Source of the DNA: Sordaria brevicollis
Taxonomy: Eukaryota > Ascomycota > Sordariomycetes > Sordariales > Sordariaceae
Direction of reading: 5' to 3'
Length of the DNA: 64,000 bases
Assembly (NCBI GenBank): GCA_033439795.1
Contig: JAUTDP010000013.1
Coordinates: 372,001 to 436,000 of the forward strand
The translations under genes were made by a program, and so were the position numbers. Below the pieces are notes generated by a model that worked only from the letters and a program-made list of their open reading frames with translations, was not told the origin of the DNA and made no database searches. Shown here piece by piece: positions 1-12,906 of the stretch; the stretch's first letter is position 1, and each line of letters begins with the position of its first letter.

Positions 1-3000
1 ACCTAGTTTAGTAGTATTAAGGCGTTGGGATATTTTTCGTAAAATTCTTTAATTTTTTTTAAATATATCGCTACGTTAATATATAATTATTAATTAGGTT
101 TATAAAGGGGAGTTTAAATAATATAATATATTTAATAATCTTTTTCCTTTTTATATTTATCGATTTCTATAAAATTCTATTCGAAAGAGTCTTCGCCGTT
201 ATCCGTTCGGCGTATAATCTTCCCTATATTGGCGTAAATATTTTATTATTATTATATTTAATTTAATAACCCTATTAGTAATTAAAATTTTATTTTATTT
301 ATATTAAAAGTCCGTTTGTATTTTATATTAATTAATAATTTAAAAGTAATAGAATAGGTATTAGTTTTAATAATCGGGAAAGGATTTTCGAAAAGCGGAA
401 TAAATTTAGCGTACGGGCGATTAATTTCGAAATTTTAAGTATTGAAGAAGATTATATCGCTTAATTTATAAATTAGGGCGTCCGACCTTTTAATATTAAC
501 GTTATTTTTATAACGTTATTATATTTATTTTATTTTGGCTATTACGAAATTGAAAATAATTTTAAACCGTTTTACTATTTTATAAGTTTTAAAGAATTCG
601 GCCTTTTAAATTTTCGATAATTTAAGAGGGTAAGGGGTAGCCGGTTCGATATTTATACGTAGATTAAAATTATAATTAATAAAGAAGGGGGATATTCTTA
701 TAATTTTAGAAGCGGTATTATTTTTTATAAATTTTACGATTAATAGTTAATCGACCTAATTATTTTAAATTTAATTAATATAAATTTTTAAATAATATTT
801 TATTTTAGCGTTAATATATTTAGTTTAATTATTAGTAAATAGGTAGAAAATAAACGAAAGTTTTAAATTCACTTTTAATTTTAAAGATAGGGTTTTTTAG
901 AATATTAAAATAAATTATATATTGTAATTAGAAATAATAGTATTGGGTATATTATAAAAGTTATAGATTTTATCGATAAAATATTCTATTAATTCCTTTA
1001 CTATTAAAGTTTTATAAGGGATGAAATAACGTATTTTAATTAACCGATTAATAATTACCGTAATATATTTAAATTCTTATCCCTTCTAAAAATAAGGCGT
1101 TAATAGGGTAATAAAATTAATAGAAATATTTTTTTATAGTGCGAAAAGAATAGTTAATAATTTTAATAAATTATAAAGGGAATATTGTAAAGGTTTTATC
1201 TTTATATATTAAAAGTACGCTTTATAATACGTTTTAACGGATTAATATATTTTTAATTAGAAATAAAATTATAATAATAAATAGAAGGTTTTTTCTCTAT
1301 TTAAATACTTTATTAATAGTAAATTGTAAATACGTTAAAAGAGTTATAAATAAAGAGCAGAATCGTTAAAATTTATAATAACGGTATTTTTAAAATAGGT
1401 ACGTCTTTAAATAACGTAGTATTCCGCAAATAAAGTTTTTATTATTTATTTATATATTTCTTTTAATTATATATAACGGTTAGGGTTTAATAAGTAGGTT
1501 AAGATATTTTATAAAAAGGTAGATTTTTTATAAAATTCCGTTATTCAATCGTTTATTAATTTTTCGTTTAAAATATTTAATTCGTATAAATATTTAATTC
1601 TTATTAATTCCTCTAATTCTATTTTTTTTAGAGCGTTATACTTATAACCGACGAGGTTTCTTACGTCCGGTTTATCTTCTAATTTTAAAATAAAAACGCT
1701 ATTAACGAAGAGGTTTTTATTTAGTAAAATTTTATTAGGTATTAATAACCGTTTATTATTTATATTCTTAGGGATATTTTTTAATTTGCGGTTAAGGGCG
1801 TTAGGGCAAATTTAAAGGGAACCTAGTCGGTATTTAATTATAAAATTAAAATAAAATAAGAATTAAAACTACTTTATATAGCGGAGCGTTAACTATTTAT
1901 TAATTATAAATATTTTTAAATTCCGATAATTTATAAAGATTTTAAATAGTTATTATACTCCTTTAAATTCTAATTTCTATTCTTTTAATATTTTAATAAT
2001 AATTAATAATTCTTTATTATAAATATTATAATTATATTTAGCGGTGGAATATTTTTAATTAAAATAAGCGACCGGTCATAAAATAATATTATTATTATAT
2101 TGTAATAAAGTTCTTTTATAAGCTTAATTTAAAGCGTCCGTTTCTATAATAATTAATTTAAATTAATTATAAATGCGTAAAATTAGTCCGTTATAAAAGC
2201 TCTTTTTAATATTTTAAAAGAATTTTAATATTATTTTATTTATTTTTAATTTACGGGTACTATTTTTTTAATTAATTCGTAAAGTGGTCTTACTATAATC
2301 GAAAAGTATTTTATAAAACGTCGGTAGAAATTAACGAAATTTAGGAAGCGTTATAACGAACGTTTAGAATCGGGAATTTATTATATTATAATAACGGTTA
2401 CTTTTTTGGGATTTATTTTAATATTACCGGGTATAATAATTAAATTTAGATACTTCGTACGTATTATATAAAATTTATATTTATCGATATCGATTTGTAA
2501 TTTTATTTTAATTATTCGTTTTAAAATTTTATTAATATATTATTTATATTCCTCTTTATTATCGGAATAAATTAGAATATTATTAAAATATATAATCGCG
2601 TAAACGTTGAAAATATTATATAAAATATTATTAATATAGTTTTAAAACGTACTTAATACGTTTTAAAGGCTAAACGGATAAATTAAGGATTCGAATAAAC
2701 CGAAATAAGTAATAAATATAATTAATTATTCGTAGCCTTCTTTAACCCGTATTTAATTAAATACGGTAATAATATTTAATTTAATAAAAATTTTTATTCT
2801 ATAAATCGAATCCAAAATCTCTTTAATTAATAAGAGCGGGTAATAGAATTTTAAAGTAATATTATTAATACTTTTATAATTTACGTAAATTCGGATTCCG
2901 CTGCCTAATTTTTTAACTAAAAGAATAAGGGTAATTATAATTAATTATAAAAGGCGGATAAAATTCTTACGAAAATTATCGTTAATTTATTATTTAATAA

Positions 3001-4740
3001 CCGAAATTTTAATAGAGGATATCGGGCGAACGTAAGCGTTAGGCAGTTTAATATTTAGTAATAATTTAATTTTATAATTATAAATACAATGAAGTAGGAC
3101 TTCTTCCGCTAATTGGGGTAGGAAAGTTAAAATATTCTTATAATACTATTCGGGGATTTTAATTATAATTTCCTCCTTTAATAATATTAGCCGTTGATTC
3201 TTTTTAAAAAATTTCTTTGTATCCTCCTCCGTAATTTTATTAAAGTTAATTTATTTAGCGATCTTGGCTATTATAATTTAATAAATAATTTCTTTATATA
3301 TAAGAATATCCTATTTGAAATTATTTATTAAATTTAATAATTTTATTAAGACCGTAGCTTTAATATTATTTTCGGAGCCGTTATCCGCTATAATTTTAAT
3401 AAAATTATAAAGGTTCTTTAATAATATACCTTTAAATTTTTACCCTCCCTATTTTAAATATTATTAATAATCTCTTCGGTTAAGGTAATTTTATTAAATT
3501 CGTAAATAGCGGTTAAGTATTTAAATTCTATATATATTATAATTATAGGTTATAAATTATCCTTTTTGTATAGGAAATTAAATATAGCGGCGTTAAATTC
3601 CTTAATATCCTTTAAATTTTATAAATTATTTACCGTTTTAAACGAACAGGGATTATATTTACGACGCGTACCAGTTAATATACGCCGATTATTTAATTTA
3701 ATATAAAGTTTATAAATTATAGGGCTTTTAATTTTAACAAAAAGAGTAATTATTTTTAAAATATTTTAGACTTTAATATTAATTCGATTAATAATTAAAA
3801 TTTTAAACGGGGTGGTATTATAGCGAGCAGGAGGTCGAGAAGGTTCGAAAACGGGTAAATTATAAATAAGAGTAGGGTTAATTTAAGGAATAGGTTTTTT
3901 TTAGGGAATAAGTTTTTTCGTTTAGGGAGTGGATTTCGTTTTAAAAGTAGCCGTAAATATAATTATTAGGGCTAGTTTTTATATTATAATTAGAGAAATA
4001 ATTTTAAGAGCCGGCGTATTCTTTTAAAGGGGGGTTATTATTAAAATAAATTTAAAGGAAGCTTTAATAGCGGTAATTATAATATTATTAAAAATAATAT
4101 ATAATATTGTAATTAATTTGTTAAATAGGTTTATAATAAAGTAATAATTATAATAGTATTTAAATTATACGTTATACGTATTATAATTAATTTCGGGTTT
4201 ATAGAATTATATTTATAAGAAATTTAAGATTATAGGGTATTTAAGGGAGATATTATATATTAAAAAGGTAACGATTTTATTATAAAATCCGATACGGAGT
4301 TTAGCCTTTACCCCTTTAGAAATAATATTTTTAATTATATTATTAGTTAAAATTAATTTCTTTAAGCGTTAAAATTTAAAACGCGGAAGGTTATTTTTTA
4401 TTATAAAAGAATAATTAATAAAAGCGAACGTAGAATATTTATTATTAATAAAAATAATATAATAATCTTTACGCGAATTAATTATTATATAGGAAGAAAG
4501 GAATATTAAATTTAGGGTAATAGAATTATTTAAAAATTAAATCCGTATTTCCTTTAAACCTTTTAATTCTAAGGAATTTAAAACTTTATTGTTTTTAATT
4601 AGGAATTGTAATAACCATTAAGGCTTTTATACGTAATTAAATATAAAGGTTATTTATTTTTTAGAACGTTATAATATTCTTTACTTTCGGCGGCCGGAGC
4701 GGCGGGGGTAGTAAGAACGGTTAAAATAGCGTTAATAATA
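1..4740 (-). pseudogene. Relic pol (protease?/RT/RNase H/integrase/chromodomain) of the gypsy element
   Basis: Minus-strand reading gives recognisable gypsy Pol fragments. Reverse transcriptase: IRVKEGYE near 2750, GLFESLIYPFSL near 2690, and the active-site segment YFNNILIYSDN at about 2555-2590, where the usual two catalytic Asp are both Asn (codons at 2579-2587). Integrase: ISINFITLL near 1117, a TIISNYN segment near 927, and INAKIKYYL near 810; the DDE residues appear as Asn, Asn and Lys. A chromodomain-like tail with YLNSPL lies near 60-150. Every catalytic acid is changed in the direction G-to-A, which RIP produces. The protease could not be located securely. Non-functional. Confidence 0.8.
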
Positions 4741-5900
4741 CGGATTTCAATTTATTAACCCTAATTACGCTTTTTCTTCTTTTTATTACCTTTATTTTTA
4801 TTATTTTAACGGCCTTTATTGTTATAATTTATTGAATTAATATAATTATAATTAATATAATCTTTTTAATTATAATAGCGGTAGAAGCCTTTACGTATAT
4901 ATTAATCGAAAATATTTTTATAAATAAATATAATTAAATTAACGGCGTTTAAATCTATTTTATTACTATTTTAATTAATAGGAATATTATTAAAATTAAT
5001 ATAAAGGGTGGAATTGGAATTAATAGCAGGGGTAGTATTAATAAAGGATAAATTAAGGGCGCGGTTAATTATCTTTTAACAGTAATCGGTATTTTCGAAA
5101 TTAGTGGTAATAATACGGTATAAATCGAATTAAATATAAAAATCGTTAACGGCTAAAGGATTATAATAAGTAAAACCGTTACGAAAACGTTTATTAATTT
5201 TATTACGAAAGTAATAAACCTTTATAACGTCGTTATAACTAATTAAATTATAAAAATTAGTAAATTCTTATTTAAATTCGGTAAAGGGGCGGTTCTTTAT
5301 ATAATATTCTTCGAAATAGCGGTTAACGTCGTTAATTAAATTAATATTTTTAAAACGTTTAATTAAATAATTTATAAACTTCTTTCTAATTTTTTAACGT
5401 TAAATATTTTCGGGCTTATTATTTTAAATAATTTAGAATTCCTTACGGATATTAAATAGGATTTTAAAGCTTAAAAATATAATTATTTTAATAATTTTAA
5501 TACCTTTATTAAGGTAGAGGAGGGTATCGATTTTCTATTAGGATTGAATATAGAAGCGTTAAGCGGCGAAGATTTTATAGCGGGTAACGGCGTTATTAAA
5601 CTCCTCTTTTATAAAAATAGGAAAGTTATTAATAATTTAATAGTAATTGGATATAATATTAATATTAATAATTTTACCCGTAATATCCGTATTAAATTAA
5701 ATTATAAATTTCGAAATAATATTATAAAAAGTATTATTACGCTTATTAATAGTAAATTTATCGGTTTTAAAAGATTAATATTTAGCAATAAATTAATAAT
5801 ATTTAAAATTTACGTCGTCGAACGTATTTTGAATATTATTAATAATATAGCGGTTAATAAATACCTCTTTGTAGTAATTTTTAACGATAAATAGAATTTT
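4740..5900 (-). pseudogene. Relic gag of the gypsy element
   Basis: On the minus strand one frame stays protein-like for several hundred bases, interrupted only by stops that RIP can create. It includes a Retrotrans_gag-like stretch (about 5640-5000) rich in aromatic and basic residues with the short motifs YFEEYYIKNRPF and FTNFYNLISYNDV. About 100 codons further on, at 4883-4842, four tyrosines occur with the exact x2, x4, x4 spacing of a retroviral CCHC zinc knuckle, as expected if Cys and His codons (TGY, CAY) were turned into TAY by RIP. Family assignment is established knowledge of Ty3 Gag; attribution of each change to RIP is inference. Start of gag not determinable. Confidence 0.65.
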
Positions 5901-6200
5901 AATATAAATATAGGCAATAAATATAATAATTAAGCGGAAAGCGGGGTATTTAACGATAATATTAATACCGGATAAATAATTTTCGGGGACCGCTTCTTTA
6001 TTTTCGTCCTCCTTAATAGCGGCGATAAGGTTATTAATACTTTAAAAGATAGGAAATTTGTATAAAATAATAATATAAATATTAATATTATAAGTAAATA
6101 AATCGTTTATTATAAATAGTTTATTAATATTTAAAAAGCGAAAAGTCGTAAAAAATTCGTCGTCGCTTCCTAAAAAATATATAAAATTATTATTACTATT

Positions 6201-7915
6201 TATATTAAATATTAACGAACGGAGAGAAGGTTTATAATTTACGAAATAATTTCGAAAATAGAGAGAGAGAAAGAGAGAAAGACGTAGCGCTTACTTTTAT
6301 CCGTTAGATAAAAAGAAAATTACCTTTATTCCTCGAATAAAAGGATGCGATTCTAGTAATTAATTAATAATTGAAATTATCGCGACGAAGGAAACTACTT
6401 TACTTATTAGAAAAAGGAGAGAATATTAAATTTAGCGACTTACGAATAAAGCGATCTTAGTACGTTTAAATAATCGAAAATTATATATTATAAATATAAT
6501 AATAAAGTATAATATATTATTACGGGTAAATACGATTAAAGTAAGTAGAATAGGATATACGATATTATACGAAGAAGGAAAAGAGGAAAGGGAGCGAAGC
6601 TATACGCGGGTAGTTACCCTTATAAGGGTACGGCGTATAGACTATACGTGTAGGACGCGCGTGGTTATGTGACCGGGACCGTAACCGTATTATTGTGCGA
6701 TTATGGCGGCGGGTTAGCCGAATAAGGTTATAATTATCTTAATAGTAATTACAACCTTAGTACAAGTACGTAATTAAATTACGTGCAGTTACTAGGCTAA
6801 GCTTGTGATAATAATATAATACTTATATTAAATAATATTTAAATAACCCTTCGTAATATTTTAATTATTATTAAATAAAGGTTAAAAATACGACGAAGAA
6901 AATTGCTCTTTACTTTAATAAACTTAATTATTAAAATAATAATAATAAAAATAATACAGTTATAATACTCTTTATTAATAATTGTATTATCCTCTTTAAT
7001 AATAACGCTAATCGGTTTAAATTAATTAATTATAAATTAAGAGAATATAGTAATTAAAATAGGAATAATTTTTTTAAAGTTCGGCTATATTTTCGTAAAA
7101 GAATTCTCTAATTAAAACGAACTATTTAATTATAAAATAGTAGTTATTCCTTTACCCTAGTAAATTTTATTTATATCGAATTAGTTAAAAGAAGGTTTAT
7201 TAAATAGAGTTTATATTTTTTTATAAATAATAGAAGTATAAAAGTTTAATCCTGGTTTATTAATTTATATATTAAAATTATAATTATTAAAAATTTTATT
7301 AAATTCGTTATTTTCGTCGAATAAATTAATAAAATCTATACCTCTTTTAAAGTTTTATAGCTATTTAATTATAAAAACTTTTATATTAAATTATATAATC
7401 GGAGAATCGATATCTTTACTAATTTTTAATACTTTAATAAAATAGTTAATATATTTTAAGTAAAAGCGTTTCTAAAGCTTTTTAATTTCCTAAATAATTT
7501 TATAATCTTCGTTTTCTTTATTAATATCGCGTTAATCGTTTAAATTTTATTAATTAAAAGTACGGCGGGCTAAATTATTACGAATTAAATTATTACGAAT
7601 TCGATTAAATTTACGAATTCGACCCGTTAGAATATTAATAAAAATAAAGGAAATAATAAGTGGAGATCCTACGGGAATTTTAAGGGTACCGGGTTATTAA
7701 AAATTATTTAATTGTAATAATCGTCGTTTTTAAGGGGCGTCGCTTTATACGTCGGCTATAATCGCGATTTAGAATCCTCGTTTCTAAGGTCGCCGTTAAT
7801 ATTAAAAATTTAAAAGTAGTACTATTAGATAAAATTAGCTTACGCAATTCCAAATCTATTAAAAGTATTATAATACGACGTATTATTATTTAATTATAAT
7901 ATTAACGTTAATTTG
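6201..7915. other. RIP-altered flank: probable LTR/leader plus a second decayed reading frame
   Basis: Composition stays RIP-like to about 7915 but the content changes. A somewhat more GC-rich island at 6590-6790 contains CG-rich words (cgcgcg, ggcggcggg) and lies where the 5' LTR or leader of the minus-strand gypsy element would be expected. From about 7700 to 6850 the minus strand holds another protein-like frame with only RIP-type stops, beginning with a basic stretch encoded by a short repeat (attattacgaatta, copies near 7575 and 7590). I could not match it to a known transposon protein; it may be a Gag of a second, nested element. A (GA)-rich tract occurs at 6262-6285. Confidence 0.45.
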
Positions 7916-10889
7916 CTTAGTGTATTTGAAAACCCGTATACGGTTTTGGTCGAATTTTGTACTCAAACCTCCTTGAACGGAGTGCACAATATTACCCAGA
8001 TTAGAAATAAAAAATTAATTTATCGATAAAATAAAAAAAAAACGTGTATTGGCTGTAAAACGTCCGTGCACGAGAGCTCAAGGAAGGAAGGTCTGAGCGC
8101 TGAGATAACATCGCGTGGGCTTTGCCGCGAAACTGGAAGTGTTTGCATGTTCAACTTCAAACCCGCCCCCACAAGCCAGTTACGACGAGCAACGGAAGTC
8201 TGGAAGTCGGGGAATGCCGCGCCTAGATGACCACTCATGGCGAAGACTTCTAACAAGGTGCGTCGGATGTTGAGAGAGCTCGGGTGTATGGAGCAGACGT
8301 GGTTTTCAAGAGGTGTCGTAATGGAAAAAAAGACTTGAAACGAAAAGGAAATGGAAGCGTTGCTGGATTGGCTCAAAGTCCAATGACGGCGGCTCGACAT
8401 TTCAGTCCGCATTCAAGTTCGTTGCGGTTCTTTCCGCCCTCCATGACACTTGCCTGCTTTGGCTTGGGAGCCGGAAATGAAATTTGAACTCGAATCGCCC
8501 ACCAAAGGAAAGCAGAGCAGCCGCGCGCGTCAAAAGAAAGGAAGGGAGGAGCGACAGCGTTGCAGCGTCACAGTTGCAGTCGCATTCGTCGTCGATCCCA
8601 TCTGGGGAACAGAGAGAACGGAGGAGAGAGCCAAGGTGGGGACTGATCTTCGTTTACCCGAGGGTGGCACGTGCACGCCTTTCCAGTCCGAGTTCGCTAG
8701 CACTAACAGCAATTGGTCTCTCTCTGTGGGTATTGTTCAGACCAGTTAAGACATTATCATCTATGTATCATGCTAAGGCGTGCAAGTGGAACCATCACTA
8801 ACAAACTCTATTACTTCTCTTTGCAGACAGCTTACCCAAGTTACACAACCACAGCTGTATGTAAATTCTGGCGAGTCTTGTGCCGGTATGAGCGACAATG
8901 CTTTGCCAACTCAACCCATCTTCCTTCCGCAATCTCAATCTTCCACCTTTCTCTTGTGATGAACTCATTTCTCACCTTCTATAGCGGACAAAAGTCTTCC
9001 AACTCTCTTGTTCTCTTTTCATTACCACAACGAACCGACTTCCGGGAAACAACATCGACAGCCAGCGATCGCTACGTCAATGGCGTCCTTGGGCCCCTTC
9101 AGCAAGTGTCCATTGGATTACCCTTCTTGCATTCCCCTCAAATCTCGATATCTCGCCAGGGGTGGATCCGGCTGTGATATGAAAGCGAGTTGACCTCGAG
9201 TCTCGACATTGTTCTTGCTGGATTCTCTAGCTTCCCGCGCCGCTTCACGTGTCGCAACAAAACCTATCGTTGCGCTCTACCAAGCCCCAGTTGCCGAGAA
9301 AACGGGCGGTGACGGCAGCCAAGTGGGATATCGTTCACAAGGCTTCCCTGGGATAACACCATATACCCGATGGCAAATGCTGCCACAGTTACCCGTACAT
9401 TCGAGAGTCTACATGTATCGCGCATCATGGAATCTTTGATTGTGTCCAAGGGCGTATTACATGCCGGACTGTTCTGAAGACTGTAGCGCTACACACGAGT
9501 TACTGCACATCATACTTTGCATCTGCTCATCGACACTCTACGATTATCTCAAATTCTGCTACACCAGAGAGTATGCCATATATACCAGTGTTGAAGAATC
9601 TTTGTGTGACAAGCCCGCGGGCGGACGGAAGCCAAGGACGCCATAAAGCTTCACGTAGCCATCCCAGCCATACAGAGCCACCAGACCGAAGCTAAGCCTT
9701 TTCAACCGTCACGCTAACACTCTCTGCAGAAATATCGGCCGACGCCATCACGACTCTCATCATCCCATGTGAACGGGTTAAAGATTCGAGACTCATTGAC
9801 CCGAGAATCTTCTTCAGACCTTCCCAATCACGACCAATGGGCATTTTACATAATCCGGGGTGAAAACGGACCAATGAGCCTAGCTAGGGATATATCAACC
9901 TGCCATTCAGGCTAATTACAAAGCTCTACCATAACACACGCCTTGCCATCACCGGGGCTTATGTCCACGCACCAGCTTCCTCAACCGACGCCTCCTGCCC
10001 CTTTAGTTTTCCTCAATACGTACACTCGCCGTATCTGGAGTGGATCTGCACCATGGGCTGGGGTATTCACTTACATCCCCGCGTTATTACCAACCTCTTG
10101 TTCTCCACGACGACACGCCCCTTTGGTTCAGACATCAGACTGTCTGTCCTTGATGGGCAGACTGCATAATCTCATCTGACAATGAGAACCAGATCGCCGT
10201 AATTTGCTGGTTCGGATGTCATGACGGCTGTTATCATTCGAATGCGAGCTCAACGTTCCACGGCACAACAAGATGGACGGTTGAGGTTCATATAAACTCA
10301 ACTCCGTGCTACCAATGTACGGCACGGAACGCATGCAGAAGCACCCATGCTGATGGGATCATCAACCGGTCTACCCCTCATCTTCCGCCGGGGTGGTGTT
10401 AACTGTATGGTGTGGGAGGTTACAGTCCTTCGGCATGGATAATACCGACCACTGCCGGGGGCTGCTTTGGACGCGTGAGGTGCGGTTCGATATGATGCGC
10501 ACCGGTAATATCGCACGCTTTCACTCGCGTCCAGGTTATGGCACTGTGATGGATTCTCTTTTTGTTCTAGACTGACTAGCAGCTGCAGGGCTTGTGACAC
10601 CCTCGAAGTCTTGGTTACAGACGGTGCTGACAAGCCGGGTCCAAGGCTTGTTGGAACGCTGTAGGTTGATCATAAATACTACCCAGTCGCCCTTCCCAAC
10701 GCTCTGGTTCACTTCTTGCCTCCAGGTCTGTCATTCTTCTCAACGGTCCTTGTGTTGTTACTCCGCCTTCCTCTTGGGCACACCTTTTTCACTGTTATTG
10801 TCCCGGTCCAGTTATCTCAGCAAAACCTGTTCCCATTACCAGCACATATCCGGCCATAAGAGACAAGCGAACTTCGACCTCTAGTCAAG
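7916..10889. other. Gene-free region between RIP block and hexose transporter
   Basis: Normal composition resumes abruptly at about 7916-7990 and CpA/TpG is no longer depleted. An imperfect palindrome (acccgtatacggttt) sits at the edge near 7932. Open frames here are short, overlap on both strands and show no recognisable domain or splice-linked continuation, so I call no gene. The last few hundred bases should contain the promoter and leader of the transporter; a TATA-like ataaatac occurs at about 10672. Nothing else is supported. Confidence 0.6.
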
Positions 10890-12906
10890 ATGGGCGGCGG
10901 CGGCGGCGGCGGCGCAGCCGGCTTTTATGATGCTGCTCTACAGAGGCGCGAGGCCATGATGGGGAAGAGTGGTCCTGCAGCACTTGTCAAAAACTTCCGA
11001 GTGTTCTCTATTGCCTGTTTCGCCTGTATCGGCGGTGTTCTCTATGGTTACAACCAAGGAATGTTCTCGGGGGTGTTGGCGATGCCAGCCTTCAAGAAAC
11101 GTGAGTTGCTATCTACTATTCCATGGATGCCTACAACTGTTGCTAACAACATCAATATTCGTCAAACAGACATGGGGGAATACGATCCGTTCGACGATAA
11201 CGCAAATCAGACAAAGAAGGGTTGGCTGACAGCCATCCTTGAGCTTGGTGCCTGGCTCGGCACACTATTGTCCGGGTTCATGGCAGAGGTTCTCTCGCGA
11301 AAGTACGGTGTACTAGTGGCATGTCTGGTCTTCATGCTGGGTGTGATTATCCAAGCCACCTCTATCTCTGGAGGACATCAGACCATCCTCGCCGGACGAT
11401 TCATCACGTAGGTTGCAACCGACTATCCATGTAGCCTTCACTAGCCGCTGCTAACATGACATTCCTGAACAGTGGTATGGGTGTCGGTTCCTTGGCCATG
11501 ATCATTCCTATCTATAACTCGGAAGTTGCACCACCCGAGGTCCGTGGAGCTCTCGTTGCTCTTCAGCAGTTGGCCATCTGCTTCGGTATCATGGTCAGCT
11601 TCTGGATCGACTAGTAAGTCTCATTTACACTTGACTTTCATCCAAACTCGGGATTGCTGACAGGTAATACTCGACAGCGGAACCAATTACATTGGTGGCA
11701 CCACGCTCGAGACCCAGACCGACGCAGCCTGGCTTGTACCGATTTGCCTGCAACTTGCACCGGCCCTCATCCTATTTTTCGGCATGATGTTCATGCCCTT
11801 TTCCCCACGTTGGCTGATCCACCATGGTCGTGAGCCGGAGGCTCGTAAAGTTCTATCCACGCTTCGCGGCTTGTCCCCGGACCACGAGCTTGTCGAGCTC
11901 GAGTTCCTCGAAATCAAGGCCCAGTCTCTTTTCGAGAAGCGTAGCATTGCGGAGCTGTTCCCGGAGCTCCGCGAGCAGACAGCCTGGAACATCTTCAAGC
12001 TTCAGTTCGTGGCCATCAAGAAGCTCTTCCAAACGAAAGCCATGTTCCGGCGCGTCATCGTGGCGAGCGTCACCATGTTCTTCCAACAGTGGTCCGGCAT
12101 CAACGCGGTTCTTTACTACGCCCCGCAGATCTTCAAGCAGCTTGGACTCAGCGGTAACACGACCTCACTGCTGGCTACGGGCGTTGTCGGTATTGTCATG
12201 TTCATCGCCACGGTCCCTGCAGTTCTGTGGATCGACCGCGTCGGTCGCAAGCCCGTGCTCACTATCGGCGCACTTGGAATGGCTACCTGCCATATCATCA
12301 TCGCCGTCATCGTTGCCAAGAACATCGACCAGTGGGAGACTCATAAGGCTGCTGGCTGGGCTGCTGTAGCCATGGTCTGGCTGTTTGTCATTCACTTTGG
12401 ATACTCATGGGGTCCATGTGCCTGGATCATTGTTGCCGAGATTTGGCCACTGAGCACCAGACCGTATGGTGTCGCGCTTGGAGCCTCCAGCAACTGGATG
12501 AACAATTTCATCGTTGGCCAGGTGACGCCGGATATGTTGAAGGCGATTCCCTACGGAACGTACATTATCTTTGGCGTGTTGACGTATATGGGCGCCGCCT
12601 TTATTTGGTTCTTTGTGCCTGAGACCAAGAGATTGACCTTGGAGGAAATGGTGGGTGTTCTTCCCAGATTTCCATCTAGCCTAACGGGCTGAATGATATT
12701 AACTGACCTCACTCTTATAGGACATCATTTTCGGATCCGAAGGCACTGCTCAAGCCGACAATGAGCGCATGGCGGAGATCAATAATGAGATTGGTTTGAC
12801 CCAATTCTTAGGAGGTGGTAGTGCTACCCACGGTGCTGCTACTGGAAGCGATACTGGTTATCCTGCAGAGAAGGAGAAGAGCGAGCACTTCACGCAACAT
12901 GTCTAA
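10890..12906 (+). CDS. MFS hexose transporter (high-affinity glucose transporter-like)
   Basis: Five exons: 10890-11100, 11170-11407, 11473-11613, 11678-12650, 12721-12906; 582 residues. A plasma-membrane sugar/H+ symporter of the MFS sugar-porter family with 12 predicted transmembrane helices. Signatures visible: GGVLYGYNQGMFSG in helix 1, the post-helix-2 loop, the PFSPRWLIHHGR element before the central loop, QQWSGINAVLYYAPQIF in helix 7, DRVGRKPVL between helices 8 and 9, and PETKRLTLEEMD after helix 12. The HMGEYDPF junction after intron 1 and GMGVGSLAMIIPIYNSE after intron 2 match the family, fixing the splice sites. Length and Gly-rich start resemble fungal high-affinity glucose transporters of the HGT type; glucose specificity is inferred. 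The C-terminal tail after LEEMD is short and acidic/Ser-rich. Intron 1 (69 nt) has no in-frame stop. Confidence 0.93.

Larger units (their letters stand above)
1..6200 (-). mobile_element. RIP-degraded Ty3/gypsy chromovirus-type retrotransposon (truncated by window edge)
   Basis: The block is extremely AT-rich, and remaining C residues sit almost only in CpG, CpT and CpC, so CpA/TpG is nearly absent: the footprint of RIP. Read on the minus strand, a retrotransposon order is still recognisable: Gag capsid-like region and zinc knuckle (about 5.6-4.84 kb), reverse transcriptase (about 3.0-2.3 kb), RNase H region, integrase (about 1.5-0.65 kb) and a chromodomain-like tail near 0.24-0.05 kb. Integrase downstream of reverse transcriptase, plus a chromodomain, is diagnostic of Ty3/gypsy chromoviruses. 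Stops are dense and of the TAA/TAG kind expected from C-to-T and G-to-A change, so no protein can be made. The 3' end lies at or beyond base 1; the 5' limit near 6.2 kb is approximate because no LTR pair can be compared inside the window. Confidence 0.85.

Noticed and set aside
5544..5894. 116-codon plus-strand frame in the AT-rich block
   Set aside because: Ile/Asn/Lys-rich artefact of AT-rich DNA; the opposite strand carries the recognisable gag relic.
8450..9177. Overlapping plus-strand frames of 99-154 codons
   Set aside because: Several phases compete, no splice-linked continuation, no domain.
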